Of a DNA stretch of 64,000 nt, positions 55,790 to 64,000 are shown piece by piece. Source of the stretch: Spiroplasma alleghenense (GTDB lineage Bacteria > Bacillota_I > Bacilli_A > Mycoplasmatales > Mycoplasmataceae); contig NZ_CP031376.1 in NCBI RefSeq assembly GCF_003363775.1, forward strand, positions 248,001 to 312,000, written 5' to 3'. The first letter of the stretch is position 1; every line of letters begins with the position of its first letter. The notes under the pieces are model-generated. The model made no database searches. It was not told the DNA's origin and saw only the letters and a program-made list of their open reading frames with translations. The translations under genes and the position numbers were made by a program.

Positions 55790-57185
55790 GAAAAAAAATA
55801 AAATAATTTTAGCTGTAGTATTAGGGATAGTTTTAAGCTCAATTAATATTACGGCTTTAATTTTTATCAAATCCGGGCTTTTATTGTGAACAACTATAAT
55901 ATCAACAATTATCATATTTTTATTAATCGCTATTATGCTAGAACTCAATCAGGTGAAAGAAGAGGAATTTGAAAGTAAAATAAAGGGTAAAGAATTTCAA
56001 AGAAAAATTTGTGAAATTTTAACAGTTAGTTTAGTGGCTATTATTTGTTTGAACTTCATGGTTTTTTACTCACTTTGATCACTTATTAATAGTTTAATTT
56101 CTCCCTCAGCTACAATAATTTTTGTAATTTTAATTACTTGGTTTGTAAGTAATTTATTAAATAGTAAAATTTCTGCACTAATTTCAGCACTAATTATTTT
56201 TCAACCATTAATAAATAACATTAATTTCTATAGTTTAACTGCAATTGGAGCAGTTGGGGGAACTATTCATATTACCTTTTTTGGCAAAGAAAATATTTTT
56301 GAAGATGAAAAAATCAACGATAGAATAATAAATTTTAAACTTCGTATTATTACATTATCAATAGTAACAGCAATTATTTTATATGGGTTTTTTCCTTTCT
56401 CAAAACCAGGAATTTACCAAGATACTTTAGGTTTTCAAAGTTGAAAGAAAATCGTGAATTTATTGCCAGTGTTACTATTATTAATCACCAGCTTATTTTA
56501 TACAAATTATCTTATTTGTATACCAATTTATATTTTTTCCCAAATTTTAATTAGCAGTCTTTTGGGATTTGCAATACAAATTAATGCTCATAACCAATTG
56601 AACTTCTTAGCTTTAGATAATTTAGTTTTTAGTAATACAGATTACTTACCGATTTTTTTAAATATTATTAAAACCGGCTTTGATTTATTTATCATTTCAT
56701 TTATCGGTATTTTACTACTTATGGTTAGCGAAAAATTTAATGAAATAAGTCAAAAAAAGTTTTTTAATTGGATTGACCAAGACGATAGTCAAAAACCTAG
56801 ACTAAAAACACTGAATATATTTACTTATGAAATGATATTTTATGGAAGCAAAAGCTCTAAATATTTATATGACAGTGAAAAATATTCACTAAAACAATGC
56901 AAAAGAAATATGATATTAGAATCATTTGAATTACTTTTAAATTCAATAAACCCATTTGGGATAGTAAATTTAACTTCAATTTTGTGATTTTATCAAAATA
57001 CACAATCAGCTCCCAATATTTTAGTGATTCATTTACTAGAGTTTAATTGATTAGTTTATATAGCATTTATTTTTATTATTACAACCGATATTCTCGGTAA
57101 ATACAGTGATTTTCTATTTAATAATTGAAAATTTGATGTTAGAAGGTTAAAAATTCACAAAAAATCAGGTATTGAGGTTAAATAA
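55779..57185 (+). CDS. Polytopic membrane protein of the module-protein operon
   Basis: The 468-aa protein's start (ATG 55779) overlaps the end of the IS-split gene by 11 bp, so translation was coupled to it and may now be weakened by the IS. It has about ten hydrophobic segments, grouped ~8-27, 32-50, 80-105, 110-140, 145-165, 185-205, 228-275, 290-320 and 395-440, with a charged loop ('NEISQKKFFNWIDQDDSQK') and a basic C-terminus. No transporter or protease motif is evident; export, anchoring or energising of the two large module proteins is inference from context. Six or more TGA are Trp. Confidence 0.75.
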
Positions 57186-57361
57186 ACAGTTAATTAGTCC
57201 AATAACTGATCGATATTAAAGCAATATTTTAGTTTTTTTAATATAAAAGTAGGTGGTATTCGTCGATATGTCAAACAAAAACGTGCTATTTTTACCATAT
57301 TTTTATTACCAAATAGGGTAGACGCCAATAAAAAACCTAAATAAAAGCACATTTAGACATA
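57186..57361. other. Intergenic stretch with partial dyad symmetry
   Basis: This ~176-bp non-coding gap lies between convergent genes. It holds outer complementary segments GTGCTATTTTTA (57283-57294) and TAAATAAAAGCAC (57338-57350), and a 17-codon mini-ORF (ATG 57269, with AGGTGG 11 nt upstream). Nothing else is recognised. Confidence 0.3.
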
Positions 57362-57428
57362 AAAAAACTCTCAATACATCATAAATATAAATGATTTTAA
57401 GCATTTATTGGGTCATTGAGAGTTTTTT
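57362..57428 (-). terminator. Terminator of the DEAD-box gene (long loop)
   Basis: A 14-bp perfect stem AAAAAACTCTCAAT / ATTGAGAGTTTTTT with a 39-nt AT-rich loop. It ends 16 bp beyond the helicase stop and can serve both convergent genes. Confidence 0.7.
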
Positions 57429-57443
57429 ATTTATTTTAAATTA

Positions 57444-58916
57444 TTAATTTCAGTTTGATTTGCTTTTTGATTTACTGCTACCAAAGCTTTTTTTAGCTTT
57501 TCCTGCTCCAAAATCACGTTTGCGACGATCTTTTCCTGCTCCGCCCTTATCGAATCCAGATGCTCCAAAATCTGCTGATTTTGTAAATGATCTTTCTCCT
57601 GAAAAGCCGTCTTTTCTTGGTCCTGAACTACGGCTGCTATCTGAAAAACTTCTTGATGAACCTCCACCATTTGATGAACCTCTAAATCCACCACTTCTTG
57701 ATGAACCTCCACCATTTGATGAACCTCCACCATTTGATGAACCTCTAAATCCACCACTTCTTGATGAACCTCCACCACTGCGTCTTTCAACAATTGGTAG
57801 TTCTCAGCTTTCGATATCCATTTTTTCGATTTCTTTGTTTTGGTATTTCTCTAAATCTTTTAAATGGAAGAAGTTATTTCTATTTCCAACTAGTGAAATT
57901 GAATTACCGTTTGAACCAGCACGAGCTGTTCTTCCGATTCGGTGAATGTAATATTCGTGATCGTGAGGTAAGTCATAGTTAATAACATAGTCAATACCAG
58001 GAACATCAATTCCACGAGCAGCAACATCAGTTGCTACCAATACTTTAGTTGCTGATGTTTTAAAAGCTTTTAAAGCGCGATTTCTCTCACTTTGACGTTT
58101 GTCACCATTAATAACAAAGCTTCTAACTCCGTTTTTATATAGTAAATTACTAATTTCCTCAGTTTGAGACTTAGTATTTGCAAAAATAATGCTTAATTCT
58201 GGCTTAATTTTGTTATAAATAGCTACTAAAGCATCTTCTTTGTTGTGTGTTTTTGTATCAATAAAGTACTGTTTAATATTAGCTCCACTTAAAGCTGTTC
58301 TCTCAACTGAGATTTCAACGGGATCTTTTAGGTATTTATTAGCAATTTCAATAACTTGTTTGTTCATGGTTGCTGAAAATAATAAAGTCTGGTGTTCATT
58401 TGGAACTACGCTAAACAAATTGTCAATATCTTGTTTGAATCCCATTTTAAGCATTTCGTCTGCTTCATCTAATACAACAGTTCTTACTTGGTCAAGTTTT
58501 AATACTTTTCTGTTTAATAGATCTGTGATTCTTCCTGGAGTACCAACAACAATATTGGTTCTCTTTAAGGCTTGAATCTGGCGAGCAATATTTGCTCCTC
58601 CGGTAACTCCTGTTGAAGTAATACCTTCTAAATACATTGATAAATCGCGTACTTTATCAAGGACTTGTAGTGACAACTCTCTTGTTGGTGTAACGATGAT
58701 TGCTTGAACAAAATTAACATTTGGAGTTATTCTTTCAAGGATTGGTAATAAAAAAGCCGCTGTCTTTCCGGTTCCTGTTTGAGATTTACCAATAATATCT
58801 TTGTTTTCCAAAGCTACTGGTATTGTTTTTTCTTGAATCTCGGTTGCAACAGTTAAATTATGACGTGCAAGGGCTTTTTGAATTTGTGGTTTTAAATTTA
58901 TTTCATTAAAATTCAT
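57444..58916 (-). CDS. DEAD-box RNA helicase with Gly/Ser repeat tail
   Basis: The 490-aa protein has the full core: Q motif ('ATEIQEKTIP'), I 'SQTGTGKT' (~45-52), Ia 'PTRELS', Ib 'GTPGR', II 'LDEADEM' (~150-156), III 'SAT', IV 'IIFANTK', V 'ATDVAARGID' and VI 'HRIGRTARAG' (~326-335). DEAD-box proteins remodel RNA in ribosome assembly and mRNA decay; CshA/DeaD-like is the nearest type. After the core and a TGA-coded Trp comes a ~115-residue tail of repeated 'GGSSRSGGFRGSSNG' and then 'GFDKGGAGKDRRKRDFG', an RGG/GS-rich RNA-binding-type extension. GAAAGGA lies about 8 nt before ATG. The transcript leader is about 100 nt. Confidence 0.94.
57649..57776. repeat. In-frame DNA repeats in the helicase tail
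   Basis: A ~44-bp direct repeat (encoding 'GGFRGSSNGGGSSRS') occurs about two and a half times, with a partial 15-bp copy between. Units are multiples of 3, so copy changes would alter tail length without breaking the frame. Confidence 0.75.
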
Positions 58917-59192
58917 TTGAATTTCCTTTCTGTTAGTTGGAGGATTAAGGTATGACTGTTTTTTATAATAAAAAAACCCTTAAACTTGAAAAAATTCTCA
59001 GACCAAACGAACAGAAATCAAGTTTTCTACAACTTATTAAGTATAGTTTATTTTAACAATTAAGTCAAATGAAAATCGGGCTTTTTTAAATAATTTTGCA
59101 CTATTTTTTATAAAATATTTTGAAAATATGCTTAAAAATAGTAAAATAATAAGGTATTTGGTCAAGCCAAAGATTAGATAAGAGGTCATAAA

Positions 59193-59963
59193 ATGAGCGA
59201 TAATAAATATAAACCTGTAAATTATGCAGAACTAATTATTTCTGAAGTAGATTCAGCATACAAAAATTTCATTAAAAACTATTCAAAATTATTTACATTA
59301 CCTGAAGAAATCCAAGATTTCATTAAAACAAATAAAAGAATTGGTGATCAAGAGCAGCTGGAAAAATATACTGTAGTTTTGGAGCAAAATTTCACAAAAA
59401 TTAGTTGTAATCAGGGTAAAGAAAATTTTGCAATTTTCTTAAACCACCACTTCTACTTTGTTCGTAATTCACTAATCAATATTAAGTCAATTGATGCTAA
59501 CTTATTGGAACAAAAATTACCAACTTCAGTTATTTCTGAACCAATGGGAATGGATATTGTTGCTTTAACTGCAGTTCATATGCTTGGAGCAAATGCTACT
59601 CAATTACAAGAAACTTACCAAAAACTAGAACTTGAAAAAGATGATAAAGCAATTTATTCAAATTTGATTAAATTCTTATCAGATACTTTAAATCTTGATG
59701 GAGAATCAGCCTTTAAAATGCTTTTAGATAATATTGCCAATTATTTACAAAATTATAATGAAGTTTATAAAGGTATTTCTGATTTACCCGAAGATGACTT
59801 TAGTGCTAAAAGAATCGAAATGTTCATGTACTGCACAGATGCCTACTTCCTATTAGGGATAATTTACAAAATTTTATTAACTACACCATTAAATAACGGG
59901 GTAATTGATAAGGATATCTATGGTCGATTAGTGCCAGAATTGGATGCGTTTAAAAATATTTAA
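59193..59963 (+). CDS. 256-aa helical protein, unknown
   Basis: A soluble, mostly helical acidic protein with GAGGTC 7-12 nt before ATG and its own terminator, so it stands alone between the divergent helicase gene and the str operon. It has no signal peptide, membrane helix or metal motif. Notable stretches are 'NHHFYFVRNSLINIKSID' (~88-105) and 'DIVALTAVHMLGANATQLQE' (~124-143). It contains no TGA codon, unusual for its length here. I do not recognise a family. Its position before rpsL hints at a housekeeping role, but this is weak evidence. Confidence 0.7.
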   Translation: MSDNKYKPVNYAELIISEVDSAYKNFIKNYSKLFTLPEEIQDFIKTNKRIGDQEQLEKYTVVLEQNFTKISCNQGKENFAIFLNHHFYFVRNSLINIKSIDANLLEQKLPTSVISEPMGMDIVALTAVHMLGANATQLQETYQKLELEKDDKAIYSNLIKFLSDTLNLDGESAFKMLLDNIANYLQNYNEVYKGISDLPEDDFSAKRIEMFMYCTDAYFLLGIIYKILLTTPLNNGVIDKDIYGRLVPELDAFKNI

Positions 59964-59970
59964 ATTAATT

Positions 59971-60000
59971 TAAAACTTCAAGTTAATTTGAAGTTTTATT
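59971..60000 (+). terminator. Terminator upstream of the str operon
   Basis: An 11-bp stem TAAAACTTCAA / TTGAAGTTTTA with a 6-nt loop, followed by a T-rich run. Confidence 0.75.
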
Positions 60001-60024
60001 TTTTGTCTATTTTAGCTAAAAATA

Positions 60025-60053
60025 TTGCATTATTTGGGGATAAAATGTATTAT
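60025..60053 (+). promoter_or_regulatory. Promoter of the str operon
   Basis: A TTGCAT -35 box (60025-60030), a 17-nt spacer and a TATTAT -10 box (60048-60053) lie 49 nt before rpsL. The leader carries a strong AAAGGAGG site. Confidence 0.6.
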
Positions 60054-60102
60054 ATATTAGTGTAACTTCGATACACACGGTATTGTGGAAAGGAGGCTGA
60101 AT

Positions 60103-60522
60103 ATGCCAACAATTAACCAATTAGTAAGAAAGCCTCGTAAGGCTAAAACTTGAAAAACTAAAGCGCCGGCTTTGAACCGTGGAGTTAATACTTTGTTAAA
60201 AAAAGTAACTAAAGTTTCTTCGCCTCAAAAACGTGGGGTTTGTACCCGTGTTGCTACAATGACACCTAAAAAACCCAACTCAGCGTTACGTAAGTACGCA
60301 AGGGTTCGTTTAACTAACGGAATGGAAGTAACTGCTTATATTCCTGGAGAAGGACATAACCTACAAGAACATAGTGTTGTTTTAATTCGTGGGGGAAGGG
60401 TAAAAGACTTACCTGGGGTTCGTTACCATATCGTTCGTGGTACTCTAGATACAACTGGAGTAAACGGAAGAATGCAATCGCGTTCACTATACGGAACAAA
60501 ACGTCCAAAAGAAAAAAAATAG
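60103..60522 (+). CDS. rpsL: Ribosomal protein S12
   Basis: S12 sits at the decoding centre and helps control accuracy. The 139-aa product has '[11 protein letters not shown]', '[20 protein letters not shown]' (~48-67; the Lys of KPNS is the classic streptomycin position and is wild type) and '[18 protein letters not shown]' (second resistance site, Lys kept). One TGA is Trp (KTWKTKAP). AAAGGAGG lies 6-8 nt before ATG. First gene of the str operon. Confidence 0.98.
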
Positions 60523-60557
60523 TAAATTAAATTAAATAAATAGAGAGGGGTCAAAAA

Positions 60558-61025
<468 letters not shown>

Positions 61026-61065
61026 AATATATTAACATTTTTAAATTTATGAAGGAGAAAATAAA

Positions 61066-63135
61066 ATGCCAAGACAATTTAGTCTAGAAAAAACACGTAA
61101 TTTTGGTATTATGGCCCACATTGATGCGGGTAAAACTACTACCACAGAACGTATTTTATTCCATACTGGTAAAATTCATAAAATTGGTGAAACTCATGAA
61201 GGAGCTTCACAAATGGACTGAATGGCACAAGAACAAGAACGTGGAATCACAATTACTTCAGCAGCTACCACAGCTTTTTGAAGAGATTTGCGTTTTAACA
61301 TTATTGATACTCCTGGTCACGTGGACTTTACTGTTGAAGTAGAACGTTCATTGCGTGTCTTGGATGGGGCGGTTGCTGTATTAGATGGTCAAAGTGGGGT
61401 AGAACCTCAAACTGAAACTGTTTGAAGACAAGCAACAACTTACAAAGTACCAAGAATTGTTTTTGTTAACAAAATGGATAAAACCGGAGCTGACTTTATC
61501 TACTCAGTTAAATCAATTGGAGATCGTTTAGGAGCAAAAGCTTCACCAATCCAATTACCAATCGGAGCAGAAGATGCTTTTGATGGTATTATTGACTTAG
61601 TAGAAATGAAAGCTTATCATTTTGACGGAAAAGCTGAAGAAATTGCAAAAGAAATTGAAATTCCAGCTGATTTAAAAGATCAAGCTGCTCAATTACGTAA
61701 TCAATTAATTGAATCAGCAGTTGAATATGACGAAGCCTTAATGGAAAAATTCCTTGATGGAAAAGAACTAACAGTTGCTGAAATTAAACAAGCAATTCGT
61801 AAAGGGGTTCTATCAGCTGAATTCTTCCCAGTACTTGCAGGTTCAGCATTCAAAAATAAAGGGGTTAAACTTTTATTAGATGCTGTAACTGATTATTTAC
61901 CATCACCATTAGATGTTCCTGCAATTAAAGGAATTCTACCAAATGGACAAGAATCTGAACGTAAAGCTGATGACAAAGAACCATTCTCTGCATTAGCATT
62001 CAAAATTATGACAGATCCATTTGTTGGTAAACTAACTTTCTTTAGAGTTTACTCAGGAGTACTAAATAAAGGAAGTTATGTATTAAACGCTACAAAAGAT
62101 AAAAAAGAACGTGTTGGACGTTTATTAAAAATGCATGCCAATGACCGTGAAGAAATCGAAGAAGTTTACGCTGGGGATATCGCCGCAGCGGTTGGACTAA
62201 AAGATACTACTACTGGGGATACTTTAACTGATGAAAAACATGAAATCATTTTAGAATCAATGGTTTTCCCAGAACCAGTTATTAACCTAGCTTTAGAACC
62301 AAAAACTAAAGCTGACCAAGAAAAAATGGGAATTGCTCTGAATAAACTTTCAGAAGAAGATCCAACATTTAGAACATTTACTGATGAAGAAACTGGACAA
62401 ACAATCATCGCTGGAATGGGTGAATTACACCTTGACATCATCGTTGATCGTATGCGTCGTGAATTCAAAGTTGAAACTAATGTTGGGGCTCCACAAGTTT
62501 CATACCGTGAAACTATTAAAGCTTCAACTAGAGCTGAAGGTAAATATGTAAAACAATCAGGGGGTCGTGGACAATACGGTCACGTTGTGATTGACTTTGA
62601 ACCAAACCATGATAAAGGATTTGAATGAGTTGATAAAATTGTTGGGGGTAAAATCTCAAAAGAATATATTAACGCTGCCAAAGCTGGTTTACAAAACGCT
62701 CTACAAAACGGGGTTATCGCTGGATACCCAATGATCGATGTAAAAGCAACTATTGTTGATGGTTCATACCATGATGTCGATTCAAATGAAATGGCTTATA
62801 AAATTGCTGCATCTTTAGCTTTAAAAGAGGCTGCAAAACGAGTACAACCAGTATTATTAGAACCAATTATGTCAGTTGAAGTTACAATTCCTGACGAATA
62901 CTACGGAGATGTAATGGGTAACATTTCATCAAAACGTGGTTTAATTGAGGGAAGTGAACAGCGCGGAAACGCACAAACTGTTAAATCAAAAGTTCCATTA
63001 AGTGAAATGTTTGGTTATGCAACAGAATTACGTTCATTTACTCAAGGACGTGGTAACTATACAATGCAATTTAGCCACTATAATGAAGCACCAAAATCAA
63101 TTGCAGAAGAAATTATCAAAAAAGCTGGAAAATAA
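61066..63135 (+). CDS. fusA: Elongation factor G
   Basis: EF-G is the GTPase that drives translocation and, with RRF, ribosome recycling. The 689-aa product has G1 '[12 protein letters not shown]' (~17-28), G2 '[11 protein letters not shown]' (~59-69), G3 'DTPGHVDF' (~81-88) and G4 'NKMD' (~135-138), followed by domains II-V with 'GGRGQYGHV' in domain IV and '[14 protein letters not shown]' in domain V. Length is standard and no paralogue features are seen. AAGGAG lies 8 nt before ATG. Third gene of the str operon. Confidence 0.98.
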
Positions 63136-63183
63136 TTAATTATTTTTATAAAGTTAAATACTTTATTTCCAGTTAAAAAACTA

Positions 63184-63255
63184 TTGTATTTAAATCTATT
63201 TATAATACAATTATAAATGACATTTGTCGTATTATTATAAATGAAGGGAAATTAA
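63184..63255 (+). promoter_or_regulatory. tuf leader with dyad and direct repeats
   Basis: It holds TATAAT (63201-63206), a second AT-rich box, the palindrome GACATTTGTC (63220-63229) and two direct copies of ATTATAAATGA (63210-63220 and 63234-63244), the second ending in the purine site AAGGGA. It suggests that tuf has its own promoter, separate from fusA. The exact -35/-10 pair is not clear. Confidence 0.4.
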
Positions 63256-63259
63256 AAAA

Positions 63260-64000
63260 ATGGCAAAAGAACAATTTGACCGTAGTTTACCTCACGTTAA
63301 CATTGGAACAATCGGACACGTTGACCACGGTAAAACTACATTAACAGCTGCAATTACTAAAGTATTAGCAGCAAAAGGTGGAGCAGAATTTAAAGATTAT
63401 GCAAACATCGATAACGCACCAGAAGAAAGAGAACGTGGAATTACAATTAATACTTCACACGTTGAATATAAAACTGCAAAAAGACACTACGCTCACGTAG
63501 ACTGTCCTGGCCACGCCGATTATGTTAAAAACATGATTACTGGGGCTGCTCAAATGGATGGGGGAATCCTTGTTGTTGCTGCAACTGATGGACCAATGCC
63601 TCAAACTAGAGAACATATCTTATTATCAAGACAAGTTGGAGTACCAAAAATCGTTGTTTTCTTAAACAAATGTGACATGGTTGACGACGAAGAATTAATC
63701 GACTTAGTTGAAATGGAAGTTAGAGATTTATTAACATCATATGAATTTGATGGTGATGGAGCTCCAGTTATCCGCGGGAGTGCTTTAAAAGCTCTTGAAG
63801 GTGACGCTAAATGAGAAGCTAAAATCGAAGAATTAATGAACGCAGTTGATGAATACATCCCAACTCCAGTTCGTGAAACTGATAAAACTTTATTAATGCC
63901 AGTTGAAGACGTATTTACAATTACTGGACGTGGAACTGTTGCAACAGGACGTGTTGAACGTGGAATTGTAAAAGTTAACGAAGAAGTTGAAATCGTTGGA
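63260..64000 (+). CDS. tuf: Elongation factor Tu, 3' end outside window
   Basis: EF-Tu carries aminoacyl-tRNA to the ribosome as a GTP complex. The first 247 residues are visible and include G1 'GHVDHGKTT' (~19-27), G2 '[12 protein letters not shown]', G3 'DCPGHADY' (~81-88), G4 'NKCD' (~136-139) and G5 'GSALKAL', entering domain II ('[13 protein letters not shown]'). One TGA is Trp. AAGGGA lies about 9 nt before ATG. The frame is open at the window end. Its 124-bp gap from fusA contains a likely separate promoter. Confidence 0.97.

Noticed and set aside
57649-57776. Possible CRISPR-like direct repeats
   Set aside because: Repeats are in frame, encode Gly/Ser units of the helicase and have no regular unique spacers.

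Overview
The window reads as a chromosome segment of a mollicute that decodes UGA as tryptophan. Almost every long gene (purA, metG, pyrG, fusA and others) is intact only if TGA is read as Trp, the base composition is very AT-rich, and only RF1 (prfA) is seen. The lipoprotein signal peptides, an IS3-type element and the gene content point to the Spiroplasma/Mesoplasma/Entomoplasma lineage. That placement is inference; no rRNA or tRNA gene is present to test it.

Region 1 (1-31.9 kb) is a dense housekeeping block, mostly on the + strand. It holds a DUF2130 protein, a membrane protein with a premature stop, an ABC-F ATPase (- strand), and a purine/translation run (prs, pth, purA, purB, hpt, metG) with abutting or overlapping genes. 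Next come mnmG, an APC permease, rsmG, parA/soj, parB, a DUF951 protein, ychF, ispF, gltX, an HD phosphohydrolase, rpoE, pyrG, fba and rpmE. The block ends with a degenerate ABC-ATPase-like protein, a DHH phosphoesterase, tdk, prfA, prmC, a polytopic membrane protein and a tsaC/sua5-like gene.

Region 2 (31.9-44.6 kb) is accessory. A probable operon encodes a 460-aa protein with a degenerate P-loop look, a 209-aa four-helix membrane protein and a giant 3280-aa protein. The giant has three N-terminal repeats of about 112 aa, roughly 2500 residues of short 'LFDKNGxPVF' units nested in about 190-aa super-repeats, a basic helical stretch and a Cys/His-rich tail. It looks like an intracellular scaffold and is the best candidate for something undescribed. 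A 217-aa orphan follows.

Region 3 (44.6-57.2 kb) is a rearranging surface locus. A unit of about 2.9 kb is tandemly repeated. Each unit holds a terminator, two divergent 282-283-aa lipoprotein genes and the first part of a large surface-protein gene. Only the last copy runs on into the full 924-aa gene. That gene is followed by a second exported protein of about 688 aa, split by a 1217-bp IS3-family element with a 4-bp target duplication, and then by a 468-aa polytopic membrane protein. The two large proteins share a recurring motif of about 25 aa, so the three genes probably form one envelope complex.

Region 4 (57.2-64 kb) returns to housekeeping: a DEAD-box helicase with a Gly/Ser repeat tail (- strand), a 256-aa orphan, and the str operon rpsL-rpsG-fusA, followed by tuf, which runs off the end.
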